Source of the DNA: a virus
Reading direction: 5' to 3' (one strand)
Length of the DNA: 28,441 nucleotides
IMG/VR virus record: IMGVR_UViG_3300028844_003650
Coordinates: 1-28,441 of that record
Part shown: in pieces, positions 6,651 through 14,340 of the stretch
Position numbering within the stretch: position 1 is the stretch's first letter
How the letters are laid out: each line of letters begins with the position of its first letter
Notes under the pieces: model-generated
What the model was told of the DNA's origin: nothing
Database searches by the model: none
Seen by the model: only the letters and a program-made list of their open reading frames with translations
Made by a program: the position numbers and the translations under genes

Positions 6651-7025
6651 ATGAGCGAATCAGCAAACCAGAAGCGTATACTTGACTGGTCGAAGTTATC
6701 GACTATGCTGCAGCTATGGCGCAACAATGTAGGCGCAGCAAAACTGGGCAGGCGATGGATACGATTTGGATTGTGTAAGGGTTCGAGTGACCTAATCGGG
6801 TTTACTGAGGTACGTATAACGCCCGGCATGGTTGGCAAGACCGTGGCAGTATTCACAGCCTGTGAGGTTAAGAAGAACGAGCAGGCAAAGACAAGCCCTG
6901 AGCAAGACGAGTTTGGCGCGAAAGTGGAGAAAGCGGGCGGAATATTTGTTGTAGCTACGACCCCCGATGCGGTACACTTATCAATAAAAAAATACAGATC
7001 ACGCATGATGCGGAAAGGGAAGTAA
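6651..7025 (+). CDS. VRR-NUC domain nuclease
   Basis: A 124-aa stand-alone VRR-NUC (restriction-endonuclease-like) protein. Visible elements are LWRNNVGAAK near the start, GLCKGSSDLIGF supplying the catalytic Asp, FTACEVKK giving the E-x-K pair, and SPEQDEFGAKVEKAGGIFVVATT in the C-terminal half. Such proteins cut branched or flapped DNA and may resolve replication or recombination intermediates before packaging. AAAGGA precedes the ATG. Placement between accessory genes and the packaging genes is typical. Confidence 0.85.
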   Translation: MSESANQKRILDWSKLSTMLQLWRNNVGAAKLGRRWIRFGLCKGSSDLIGFTEVRITPGMVGKTVAVFTACEVKKNEQAKTSPEQDEFGAKVEKAGGIFVVATTPDAVHLSIKKYRSRMMRKGK

Positions 7026-7026
7026 T

Positions 7027-7236
7027 ATGAGTCTGAAGGTTGATCTTAAAGTTAAGCCATACTTGGGCGCAGATGGTGTGATATTGTTATCATATCAAAA
7101 TGGCGATCTTGTCAGCAATGAGCTATATAAAGGGGAGTATAGCGTAGATGAAGCGCACAAAATAGCTGAATCAAAGCTAAAAGAATTAAGTATGCAAAAT
7201 AAATATGTAATAACAAATCTAATGAAAGGGAAGTAG
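7027..7236 (+). CDS. small hypothetical protein (69 aa)
   Basis: The gene starts one base after the VRR-NUC stop codon and has AAAGGGAAG as its ribosome site. The protein alternates strands (LKVDLKVKPYL, GVILLSYQNGD) with a helix (SVDEAHKIAESKLKEL). There are no cysteines, membrane segments or known motifs. A small alpha/beta fold is all that can be said. Confidence 0.6.
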   Translation: MSLKVDLKVKPYLGADGVILLSYQNGDLVSNELYKGEYSVDEAHKIAESKLKELSMQNKYVITNLMKGK

Positions 7237-7238
7237 TT

Positions 7239-7736
7239 ATGGAGTTCAAAGACGTTCTGGGCTATGAAGATATATTTCAAATTTCAAGGACTGGCGTTAT
7301 ATTTTCTAAGCGCACAAACAAAGTACTCAAAACGCGCATAGGAAAAACGGGATACAGAATAATATCGACCAAGATTGGCGGGCGTAAAGGTATATGCAAG
7401 ACGCTAAAAGTTCACAGGCTTGTTGCGATTACGTACATCCCAAACCCCGACAAGAAGGAACATGTTAATCACATCGATGGCGATAAGCTAAACAACAACG
7501 CAAGCAATCTTGAATGGAACACGCCCCGCGAAAACGTGCAACACGCAGAGCGTACAGGGTTAAGCAAACACCCGAAAGGAACAAAAAGTAAGCTGTCAGC
7601 ATTGTCTGATATTGATTTGGATAGTATTAAAAAAGTATACAAGCCCAGATGCAGGAAGTTTGGAGCAAGGGCTTTGTCTAAAATATATAACGTATCACAT
7701 GCAACAATACTTAAACACTTGAAAGGAACAATATGA
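7239..7736 (+). CDS. HNH homing-type endonuclease (NUMOD4/HNH_3-like)
   Basis: A 165-aa free-standing endonuclease. Residues 5-50 resemble NUMOD4, with YEDIFQISRTGVIFS. The HNH core runs 57-103: H59-R60, then N77-H78-x-D80, N90-L91-E92-W93 and N99 with H102. A C-terminal helix-turn-helix (ALSKIYNVSHATILKHLKG) probably binds DNA. Such genes are selfish elements that cut homologous sites lacking them. GAAAGGGAAG precedes the ATG, and the gene sits neatly between genes without interrupting either. Confidence 0.88.
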   Translation: MEFKDVLGYEDIFQISRTGVIFSKRTNKVLKTRIGKTGYRIISTKIGGRKGICKTLKVHRLVAITYIPNPDKKEHVNHIDGDKLNNNASNLEWNTPRENVQHAERTGLSKHPKGTKSKLSALSDIDLDSIKKVYKPRCRKFGARALSKIYNVSHATILKHLKGTI

Positions 7737-8122
7737 TTTATTTAGCCATACCATACACAGGACAAGAGGGTTTCAGTTTCGAGGTAGCCAACAAAGTCTG
7801 TGGCGAACTGATGAAGCGGGGCGAAGTAGTATTTTCACCAATATCGCATACGCATAGTATCGCTGAGATGTGCGACATGCCCGTATGCTGGGAATTCTGG
7901 GAGAAACAAGACAAGGCTATGCTGGGCCGAGCCGATGAAGTTTTGGTTGTCTGCATCGATGGCTGGGACCATTCACGGGGCGTTATTGCTGAACTTGAAC
8001 ATGCTGCGAGCTTAGGCATTAAATTTGGATTTCTTGATGCCGAGGAAATTGCGCCCGACTTGCTAGAATTGCGGAATCGTGGGGCTAATAACTTCGAGCC
8101 TATACAAATCGAACTTGACTAA
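7733..8122 (+). CDS. DUF1937 family protein, nucleoside deoxyribosyltransferase-like fold
   Basis: The 129-aa protein starts MIYLAIPYTG and contains FSPISHTHSIAEM, CWEFWEKQDKAML, a VLVVCIDGWDHSRGVIAELE core and GIKFGFLDAEE. This is the pattern of DUF1937, related in fold to nucleoside 2-deoxyribosyltransferases. D-x-W-x-x-S-R-G followed by E in the VIAELEHA helix is the likely nucleotide-binding and catalytic region. It may act in nucleotide salvage or signalling. The gene overlaps the HNH gene by ATGA. Confidence 0.8.
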   Translation: MIYLAIPYTGQEGFSFEVANKVCGELMKRGEVVFSPISHTHSIAEMCDMPVCWEFWEKQDKAMLGRADEVLVVCIDGWDHSRGVIAELEHAASLGIKFGFLDAEEIAPDLLELRNRGANNFEPIQIELD

Positions 8123-8172
8123 AACACCCCCCGATGGGGCAATATAAAGCACACGAACACAAAGGGTAATAC

Positions 8173-8535
8173 ATGGGAAAACGTGGGCCAGAGAGAATGA
8201 AAATAGATTATAAAAAAGTCAAAGAGATGGCGCAGGATCAATGTACAGATTCCGAGATCGGGCGGTGTATCGGCTACACTGTGCAGGGATTTATTAAGCG
8301 CAAGAAAGACGATCAACAGTTAGTGGATGCCTTAGAAGATGGGCGGGCGATTGGTGCTACAAGTTTGCGTAGGTTTCAATGGAAACTTGCACAAGAAGGC
8401 AACGCTACAATGCTTGTATGGCTTGGGAAAAATTATCTTGGCCAAACAGATAAACTTGAACAGAAGAACGATGGCGCATTAAATGTTACTGTAACCCATG
8501 GGCGAATGGCTGAGAAAAAGTATAATGATAAATAA
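8173..8535 (+). CDS. terS: terminase small subunit candidate
   Basis: This 120-aa protein has an N-terminal helix-turn-helix (IDYKKVKEMAQDQCTDSEIG) and a central helical part ending in LRRFQWKLAQEGNATMLVWL followed by GKNYLGQTDK. The phrase A-x-x-G-N-x-x-M-x-x-W-L-G-K-x-x-L-G-Q-x-D is frequent in phage small terminase subunits, which recognise DNA for packaging. It lies about 1.2 kb upstream of the large terminase gene. AAAGGGTAAT precedes the ATG. Assignment rests on this motif and position. Confidence 0.75.
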   Translation: MGKRGPERMKIDYKKVKEMAQDQCTDSEIGRCIGYTVQGFIKRKKDDQQLVDALEDGRAIGATSLRRFQWKLAQEGNATMLVWLGKNYLGQTDKLEQKNDGALNVTVTHGRMAEKKYNDK

Positions 8536-8788
8536 GTATTATGCTGTTTGCGATCATTTGATCTGTAATCACCAGCTACCGACACGGGCGCAGGTATACG
8601 ATTACTACAATCGGGTGGGGTATGAAAAAATGGAGCCAAAGTATCAAGAACTGTACAATATATATATCAAGGTTGATGCTCATGACAATCAGGTAGAAGT
8701 GCGCGGTGATGATTTTGTAGGCATTTCGCTTGGGTTCATCGTTGGGTGCGTGGTAGGATATATCTTTTATAAGTTAGGGGGCAGATGA
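8525..8788 (+). CDS. small protein with C-terminal membrane segment (87 aa)
   Basis: I chose ATG 8525, overlapping the terS stop codon, although ATG 8498 is also open and neither has a strong ribosome site. The N-terminal two thirds are soluble, with CDHLICNHQLPTRAQVYDYY, and the end DFVGISLGFIVGCVVGYIFY is one hydrophobic membrane span. A membrane anchor next to a hydrolase gene suggests a lysis or entry accessory role, but no family is recognised. Confidence 0.55.
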   Translation: MINKYYAVCDHLICNHQLPTRAQVYDYYNRVGYEKMEPKYQELYNIYIKVDAHDNQVEVRGDDFVGISLGFIVGCVVGYIFYKLGGR

Positions 8789-9378
8789 TGTGCAAATATA
8801 ACGACAACCGCGACAACCTAGACACAGGCGACATCGTGTTATACAGCGGTTCAGGCCCATTCAGTCGCCTGATTCAATTCGGGTGCATGTCTAAGTGGTC
8901 ACATGTTGGAATGGTGGTGCGGTCTAATGAATTAGGCGTAGTGCTTGTGTATCAATCCACAACCATTGACAAGGTTAAAGACTACTTAGATGGCGAACTC
9001 AAAAACGGCGTACAGATTAACCAACTATCGGAAAGCATCGCGACATATAGCGGCGATGTTGCAGTGCGTAGGTTACAGGATTACGAGCGCACACCCGAAG
9101 TATTGCAAGCCCTGAACAGTTTGCGCATCGAGTACCGTGATCGCCCGTATGAAGCAGATAAGATGGAATTGATCAAGGCTGCGTATGATGGTGCTTTCGG
9201 TAAAAACATTCCAGATGTATCAACGCTATTCTGTAGCGAACTGGTTGCGGAATGCTTGAAGGTCATGGGCGGGCATGATTGCGCGATTCCGAGCAACGAA
9301 TTCACCCCCGAAGATTTTGCCAAGATTAAAGAGTTTGGCGGTATCAAGATCGGTGATATAGAATATTTGAAAAACTAA
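8785..9378 (+). CDS. YiiX/YebB-like permuted NlpC/P60 papain-fold hydrolase
   Basis: A 197-aa protein. L-D-T-G-D-I-V-L-Y-S-G near residues 12-22, the catalytic histidine H40 in KWSHVGMVVR, and the catalytic cysteine C150 in STLFCSELVAECL are the hallmarks of the circularly permuted NlpC/P60 (YiiX-like) family, in which the His precedes the Cys. These enzymes cleave peptide or acyl bonds, including in cell-wall components. The gene sits between terS and terL and overlaps the membrane protein gene. It could help in lysis or wall entry, but no substrate is shown by the sequence. Confidence 0.82.
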   Translation: MMCKYNDNRDNLDTGDIVLYSGSGPFSRLIQFGCMSKWSHVGMVVRSNELGVVLVYQSTTIDKVKDYLDGELKNGVQINQLSESIATYSGDVAVRRLQDYERTPEVLQALNSLRIEYRDRPYEADKMELIKAAYDGAFGKNIPDVSTLFCSELVAECLKVMGGHDCAIPSNEFTPEDFAKIKEFGGIKIGDIEYLKN

Positions 9379-9540
9379 TTTTTTATTAGTGCCGTATTTT
9401 TGGCCTTGCGCATCGCTGATAATGTAGGCATCGCGGGGAGTTTTTACGGCACAAGTTGGCTGAATTTGGAAGGCGTATTCATAGCCTAGATAGGTTCCGC
9501 GCTATCGTTCGACTCGGTTAGGCCAACTATTTTTTTATTA
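9379..9540 (+). repeat. 10-bp direct repeats TTTTTTATTA flanking a structured cassette
   Basis: Identical 10-bp sequences TTTTTTATTA lie at 9379-9388 and 9531-9540, immediately outside a 142-base segment that contains two closed folding domains. This resembles a target-site duplication of an inserted unit, though there are no terminal inverted repeats. The second repeat also supplies a T-run behind the last stem. Confidence 0.5.
9389..9528 (+). ncRNA. two-domain structured RNA candidate upstream of terL
   Basis: Domain 1 is closed by GTGCCGTA 9389-9396 with TACGGCAC 9445-9452, and an inner stem pairs 9404-9410 with 9432-9438. Domain 2 is closed by AGTTGGC 9454-9460 with GCCAACT 9522-9528. 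Inside it TGAAT 9461-9465 pairs with ATTCA 9477-9481, TAGCC 9482-9486 with GGTTA 9516-9520 (one G-T pair), and GATAG 9489-9493 with CTATC 9502-9506. GGAA in one loop can pair with TTCC in another. Domain 2 is 75 nt with a TTCGA T-loop-like segment, so tRNA-like, but there is no proper anticodon arm. It ends before seven Ts, like a terminator. Function unknown. Confidence 0.55.
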
Positions 9541-9549
9541 AGGGGGATT

Positions 9550-9750
9550 ATGACAAACCCAATATGCCCAGATTGCTTATCCATCATGGTAAAGGCATTT
9601 ATTGAAACCGTGGACCATTCAGGATGGCAGGGCGTGTGGGCCTGCGCATGTAACAAAGAAGATTTCGAGAAATGCGATACACCCTGCGTGTTTGTGCATG
9701 CACAGCCTAGCGGTATTGCTAAGCTAATTAATGAAATATTTGACGAGTAA
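9550..9750 (+). CDS. zinc-ribbon small protein (66 aa)
   Basis: A short gene behind AAGGGGGA. Cysteines form a C-x2-C at the start (PDC with the next C, ICPDCL) and C-x-C in WACACN, with further cysteines in KCDTPC, giving six positions for metal binding. It precedes terL directly, and its close spacing suggests co-translation. No family is recognised. Confidence 0.55.
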   Translation: MTNPICPDCLSIMVKAFIETVDHSGWQGVWACACNKEDFEKCDTPCVFVHAQPSGIAKLINEIFDE

Positions 9751-9758
9751 AACACTAG

Positions 9759-10985
9759 ATGTGCAAAGAAATAAGTATAGATATGGATAAAATTAACCCC
9801 GTATACGACAAGGCGTTGTATTGCGGGGATCGTCATTTGGTGATGGTGGGCGGTGCGGGTTCAGGCAAATCATACTTCGCAGCCGATAAGATTATTTATA
9901 GACTAATCACTGAGCGCGATCACAGGTTTATTGTATTCCGCAAAGTCGCAGCAACCATCAAGCGATCAGTATTTCAGTTGATGCTTGACAGGCTCAGCGA
10001 ATGGGGCGTGCTTGGTAAGTGCATAGTGAATCGTAGCGATTTTACTATTGAGTTTATGAATGGCAATACCATCTGGTTTGCCGGGCTCGACGATCAAGAG
10101 AAGCTTAAATCTATTCAGGGCGTTACGGGCGCATGGGTTGAAGAAGCTACCGAATTGACCGAGATAGACCTAACCCAAATTAACTTACGCTTACGGGGCG
10201 ATACAGCGAACTACAAGCAGATCATGTATACATTCAATCCGATCAGCGTCAAAAGCCCCTTGAAGAAACGATTCTTTGATTCACCCCCCGAATCATGCAC
10301 AACGCTACGAACAACCTACAAGCACAACATGTACATCGATGCTGAATATAAAGCCGAGATTGAAAGCCTAATCAGTCAATCGCAGAACCTTTATAATATA
10401 TATGCGCTTGGGCATTGGGGCATACTCGAAGGTGTAATCTTTCACCACATCGAATGCATCAATAATTATCCTGATGATTTTAGTTACGAATTTTACGGTT
10501 TAGACTTTGGGTATAAGCACCCGATGGCACTGGTGAAAGTGTCGGAGCTTGACGGCGATCTATATGTCGATGAATTGATTTATGAATCAGAAATGACAAC
10601 AAAAGATTTAATAGCACGTATGGGATCACTTGACATAAACAAGAGCGCAAACATACAATGCGATGGCGCGAGGCCCGAAGCCATTGCGGAAATACAACGG
10701 GCGGGTTTCTATAATTGCGTAGCGTGTCCGAAGGGGCCGGGTAGCGTCAATGATGGCATTGATTTATGCCTATCTAAAACCATATACACTAAGCCCGATA
10801 ACGTAAATTTTAACAAAGAGCAGGCAAGCTATTCATGGCGCAAAGATAAAAACGGCAGCCCAATGGATGAGCCTGTAAAGGCTTATGATGATGCTATGGA
10901 TGCGATGAGATACGCTATCTTTGGCACATACGGCAAGCCTACTATCGAACTTGAAAACATCGACCGTTCACAGATTGGATTCTAA
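9759..10985 (+). CDS. terL: terminase large subunit
   Basis: This 408-aa protein is the packaging motor. The ATPase half shows Walker A GGAGSGKS at 31-38, an adenine-binding F-R-K-V following it, a Walker B-like AWVEEATEL near 125-133, and FNPIS as a coupling motif. The nuclease half starts near Y-G-L-D-F-G-Y (about 247), with a late Asp pair in AYDDAMDAMRYAI. It cuts the concatemer and pumps DNA through the portal. The start at 9759 has no obvious ribosome site. ATG 9783 is an alternative giving 400 aa. Confidence 0.95.
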   Translation: MCKEISIDMDKINPVYDKALYCGDRHLVMVGGAGSGKSYFAADKIIYRLITERDHRFIVFRKVAATIKRSVFQLMLDRLSEWGVLGKCIVNRSDFTIEFMNGNTIWFAGLDDQEKLKSIQGVTGAWVEEATELTEIDLTQINLRLRGDTANYKQIMYTFNPISVKSPLKKRFFDSPPESCTTLRTTYKHNMYIDAEYKAEIESLISQSQNLYNIYALGHWGILEGVIFHHIECINNYPDDFSYEFYGLDFGYKHPMALVKVSELDGDLYVDELIYESEMTTKDLIARMGSLDINKSANIQCDGARPEAIAEIQRAGFYNCVACPKGPGSVNDGIDLCLSKTIYTKPDNVNFNKEQASYSWRKDKNGSPMDEPVKAYDDAMDAMRYAIFGTYGKPTIELENIDRSQIGF

Positions 10986-10988
10986 ACA

Positions 10989-12485
10989 ATGGCAATATTC
11001 GAAGAACTAAGCCCCAAAAAATACTCAGAACTGTATGAGGCATCTGCATCCGAGCGCGAAGGAATTAAACGCAGGCAGGATTATTACGAAGGCAAGCATG
11101 ACATCGTAAACAGTGGACGCGAAACGGTACACGGCAGCCCAAAGTCTGAGATCGTGACCAACTTTATACGCTACGGTGTTGACATGTACACTGGGTCAAT
11201 AGTGGGTGAGCCGATATTGGTTTCAGGAATCGAGCGCGATGACAGCGAAGGGGACAACGAATCACCGCAGCTATACCGGGACATTGCTACACTTAACAAC
11301 TTTGATATTTCCGATGTTACCAATGCCCGTAATGCATATATCGCAGGCTACGGCATGGAGACGTATGAGTATGACGGCGGGACGGGTGATATTGTTATCA
11401 CGGCGCAGAACCCTGCATATTGGCATAACGTATTCAACAGCGATGGCGGGCATATAGGCTCTATCTATTCATCTAAGATAGACAAGGGTAAATTCTACGA
11501 TGGCGAGATGCTTGATCACGGGCTGACTATCATGATCGTATATAGCGACACATCGATCAGGTATTTCACTAAAAAGTCTAAAGATAAAAATCAAGACTGG
11601 GTAGAGGATACCGATAAAAGCACAACGCACGAATTCGGGCGTGTGCCTGTAGTCTTATGGCGTATCAACGAAAACTACAGCAGCATTATAGGCGATGACT
11701 TGATCGGGCAGCAGGACGAGTATAACAAGATAGATAGCATCTCAGGCGATGACCTTGAATACGATTCAGATGGGGTGCTTGAGGTTAAAGGCTACAACAT
11801 AAGCCAGATTGCCGAGCTATCATCCGATATTCGTAAGTATAAAATATTTCCCGCCCCGACAGATGGTGGTATCAGGTTCGTCAAGAAAGACACAGACAGT
11901 GCACGGGTTGAATCAAGGCTTAATCGTACACGCAAGAATATATTTATGGCCTTAGGTGTGCCTGATGTTGATGAGATCACAGGATCAACAGGTGACACTT
12001 CAGGCGTAGCGCTTGGGTTCAAGTTTAAGCCGATGCAAGACAACGCCAAGTCAATGATCGCCAACCTTCGCGCAAGTATTCGAGATCGTATTGACATGCT
12101 GAACTCTATACTTAGCAAAACAAAGAACGCCATCGATGACGTGCAGATCAACATCGAGTTCGATTTGCCGACCAACCGGGTTGAGCAGTGGCAGAATATT
12201 TCAAGCCTTGAAGGTACAGTGTCGCATAAGACCCGCCTAGAGTTGCTCGAAGATGTATCTGACCCTGAAGAAGAACTAAAACGGATTACACGGGAAGCGG
12301 AAAACAACCGATTGATCGCCCGTAGCGATGGCACACCTGATGAGATTGTTGCCCGCAATGATGCGGAGATCAAAGATTTAGCCGTACAATTCCAGCCAAC
12401 TATAGCCAACCTAATCAGCGCAGCAAGCGATGCTGTGTTAGCCGAAACTATAAAGCAAGCACCAAAAGCCAAGCCTAGCGAATAA
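10989..12485 (+). CDS. portal protein (SPP1 gp6-like)
   Basis: This 498-aa protein belongs to the SPP1-type portal family. The N-terminal region has an RRQDYYEGKHDI motif followed by IVTNFIRYGVDMYTGSIVGEP, the typical start of this family. Central strands include GIRFVKKD, and the helical end holds GSTGDTSGVALGFKFKPM. Twelve copies form the ring at one capsid vertex through which DNA passes. It follows terL by three bases and overlaps the MuF-like gene start by one base, the usual order. Confidence 0.9.
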   Translation: MAIFEELSPKKYSELYEASASEREGIKRRQDYYEGKHDIVNSGRETVHGSPKSEIVTNFIRYGVDMYTGSIVGEPILVSGIERDDSEGDNESPQLYRDIATLNNFDISDVTNARNAYIAGYGMETYEYDGGTGDIVITAQNPAYWHNVFNSDGGHIGSIYSSKIDKGKFYDGEMLDHGLTIMIVYSDTSIRYFTKKSKDKNQDWVEDTDKSTTHEFGRVPVVLWRINENYSSIIGDDLIGQQDEYNKIDSISGDDLEYDSDGVLEVKGYNISQIAELSSDIRKYKIFPAPTDGGIRFVKKDTDSARVESRLNRTRKNIFMALGVPDVDEITGSTGDTSGVALGFKFKPMQDNAKSMIANLRASIRDRIDMLNSILSKTKNAIDDVQINIEFDLPTNRVEQWQNISSLEGTVSHKTRLELLEDVSDPEEELKRITREAENNRLIARSDGTPDEIVARNDAEIKDLAVQFQPTIANLISAASDAVLAETIKQAPKAKPSE

Positions 12486-13243
12486 TGGAATTTACTGACG
12501 AAGAAAAGAAGGCAATACTTGCAGGTATAACGCTTGAAACGTCTCTGTACACGGCTGATGCTTTATTGGATACCATTGCCGCATCGTTTGATATTGACGA
12601 TGTAACAGGGGCCATACTGGGCAACCTGCAGGGCGTAACAAGCCCCGAAGTGCTTACTGCTGCGCGAGCCAATGCGACCAGACAAGCGCGACAGATAACG
12701 GGCAATATCGCCCGGTCTGAGTTGCAGAAGGTAGCTAAGAAAGTCGAAGAGAATCTTGCAGCAGGATTAAACCCCCGCGACTTGATAAATTCACTTACCG
12801 AGATCAAAGATTTAGATTCTAACCGGGCAGCGACATTTCAGAAATACAAAGACACACTAATTGAACAAGGCATCGATGGTGCTGATCTAAAAGCCAAGAC
12901 AGACCGTATGCATGAGAAACTATTGCGTGATAGGCGTGAAACAATTGCCCGAACTGAGCAACGGATGGCAACAGAAAACGGAATGTTAGACCGGGCAAAA
13001 GCTGACGGTAACAAGTACAAGATGAGCATATCAGCGCAGGATGATCGGGTGTCTGATATTTGCGAGGCGAACCAAGCACAGGGATGGATACCGATTGATC
13101 AGGCCTTCTCAAGTGGTGATGATGCGCCTACATATCACCCCAACTGCAGATGCACGATAGCCTATATGACCGACAAGCCTGACGCGATAGATCAAGAGCT
13201 ACCGCAAGAGCTTGCAGAGAGGACCGCTGAGGCGAAAGCATGA
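12485..13243 (+). CDS. MuF-like head morphogenesis protein (SPP1 gp7-like)
   Basis: A 252-aa minor head protein. The helical N-terminal part is followed by the MuF region: RRETIARTEQRMATENGM, WIPIDQAF, and HPNCRC at 218-223, the conserved histidine/cysteine motif of the phage Mu F / SPP1 gp7 family. Such proteins sit with the portal and go in or out with DNA. It overlaps the portal stop and the next small gene. The family assignment is good, but the exact function in this phage is unknown. Confidence 0.85.
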   Translation: MEFTDEEKKAILAGITLETSLYTADALLDTIAASFDIDDVTGAILGNLQGVTSPEVLTAARANATRQARQITGNIARSELQKVAKKVEENLAAGLNPRDLINSLTEIKDLDSNRAATFQKYKDTLIEQGIDGADLKAKTDRMHEKLLRDRRETIARTEQRMATENGMLDRAKADGNKYKMSISAQDDRVSDICEANQAQGWIPIDQAFSSGDDAPTYHPNCRCTIAYMTDKPDAIDQELPQELAERTAEAKA

Positions 13244-13389
13244 AGATTTTAAAGAAGATAGTAGATACTCTAAGGTGCAAGCCATCGAAGGAACACAAGA
13301 AGCAAATGGCTGAATTGACCGCCATCAGGTCCAAGATGAGCATCATGCACGTAAACTCTGAACAGATACGACACCAGTACAATGACTGA
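13240..13389 (+). CDS. small basic protein (49 aa)
   Basis: ATG 13240 overlaps the MuF stop (ATGA), and the stop at 13387-13389 overlaps the next gene start by 8 bases. The product is basic (MKILKKIVDTLRCKPSKEHK), then helical (KQMAELTAIRSKMSIMHVNS). The translational coupling to both sides supports a real gene. No family is recognised. Confidence 0.5.
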   Translation: MKILKKIVDTLRCKPSKEHKKQMAELTAIRSKMSIMHVNSEQIRHQYND

Positions 13390-13681
13390 ATATATACTTG
13401 AATTTATGGGGGTGGTTATTATCCCAGTCGTGATGTTTTTTATGAAGCAAGCGAAAACCAAGCACGATGAAACAAACAAGATTATATCTGAGCAAAATAA
13501 GATATTGGGCAAGATCGTTATGGCTATAGATGATTCTGGGGAAATGAATAAAGATATACTAAAAGCAGTATCAGCTAGCCACGATGAACATGGTTTGATC
13601 AACACATCGCTTGCAGTGATTCAGGAAAAGATCGCAACTATGGCAATAAGCATAAGCGACATTCACAGGCGCATGGATTAA
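13382..13681 (+). CDS. membrane-anchored coiled-coil protein (99 aa), holin-like build
   Basis: ATG 13382 is coupled to the previous gene. Residues 5-21 (ILEFMGVVIIPVVMFFM) form one N-terminal membrane span. Then comes a charged helix with DETNKIISEQNKILGKIVMA and a coiled C-terminal part. One span plus a coiled coil is seen in some phage holins or spanin-like parts, but also in other proteins. Between the MuF gene and the scaffold gene it is out of place for lysis. Function uncertain. Confidence 0.55.
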   Translation: MTEYILEFMGVVIIPVVMFFMKQAKTKHDETNKIISEQNKILGKIVMAIDDSGEMNKDILKAVSASHDEHGLINTSLAVIQEKIATMAISISDIHRRMD

Positions 13682-13708
13682 AGTGCTTGATTAAAACAAT
13701 ATAATTTG

Positions 13709-13717
13709 TGATATAAA
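13709..13717 (+). promoter_or_regulatory. extended -10 promoter before the scaffold/capsid genes
   Basis: TG at 13709-13710 followed by A and TATAAA (13712-13717) makes an extended -10. TTGATT at 13687-13692 could be a weak -35, with a 19-base spacer. It lies in the only sizeable gap of this stretch, just before the scaffold and major capsid genes that need high expression. The scaffold ATG follows GGAAGATAAACT. Confidence 0.45.
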
Positions 13718-13752
13718 CTAGCCACGGGGAAAAAATGAAAGGAAGATAAACT

Positions 13753-14325
13753 ATGTCAGACGAGGATAAGCAGGATCAGACTAACGAGGCAACCGATTCG
13801 GGTGCCAAAGAGGCTGAAAGCGCAAACACTAACAATGACAATTCACAGCCACAGTATACGCAAGCAGAATTCGACCGCGCAGTTACCGCCGCAAGTCAAA
13901 AGATCGAAGCGAAGTTAAACGAACGTTTAGAACTTGAAAAGGCTGAGGAAGAACGCAAGCGGTTAGAAGAAGCCGGGAAGCATGAAGAATTGTATTCCCA
14001 AACACGGACAGAGCTTGAAAAGTTACGCGAAGATAACAAGCGCAAAGAATTCGAGCTTAATGCACGTAGGCTATTAAACGAAAAAGGACTAGGCGATCAC
14101 GCTGATGTCTTAATGGATGGAATTAAAGACACTACGGTGCTTTTAGATCGTGCTGATCGCTTTATTGATTCAGTAAATAAGGCTGTAGAGATGGGCGTAC
14201 AGAAACGCTTGGACACAGGCACGAAGAAAGTACCAACAAACACGGCAACAAGTAGCGCAACGCTAAAAGATATGACTGCTGAACAATGGGCGGAGCATAA
14301 GAAGGCGCGGGGCTTAAGCCGATAA
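13753..14325 (+). CDS. scaffold protein (DUF4355-like)
   Basis: A 190-aa highly charged protein: an acidic N-terminus rich in Asp, Glu, Asn and Gln, then a long helical coiled region (about residues 45-110, including KIEAKLNERLELEKAEEERK and KLREDNKRKEFELNARRLL), and a short C-terminal motif MTAEQWAEHKKA. This is typical of DUF4355/gp20-like scaffolds that direct capsid assembly and are lost on maturation. It is followed immediately by the major capsid gene. Name by build and position. Confidence 0.8.
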   Translation: MSDEDKQDQTNEATDSGAKEAESANTNNDNSQPQYTQAEFDRAVTAASQKIEAKLNERLELEKAEEERKRLEEAGKHEELYSQTRTELEKLREDNKRKEFELNARRLLNEKGLGDHADVLMDGIKDTTVLLDRADRFIDSVNKAVEMGVQKRLDTGTKKVPTNTATSSATLKDMTAEQWAEHKKARGLSR

Positions 14326-14340
14326 AGGAACTATTTAGCA

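Noticed and set aside
8127-8140. CCCC-GAT-GGGG hairpin before the small terminase gene
   Set aside because: Only four base pairs with a three-base loop and no T-run. It is better explained by the repeated CCCCCGA motif.
9454-9529. A normal tRNA gene at the second structured domain
   Set aside because: The outer stem, length and TTCGA loop fit, but no five-pair anticodon stem with a seven-base loop can be formed, and the T-arm has mismatches or an oversized loop.
11792-12472. Long reverse-strand reading frame across the portal gene
   Set aside because: It mirrors the portal codons, has no ribosome site and is Ser/Arg/Ile-biased as antisense frames are.
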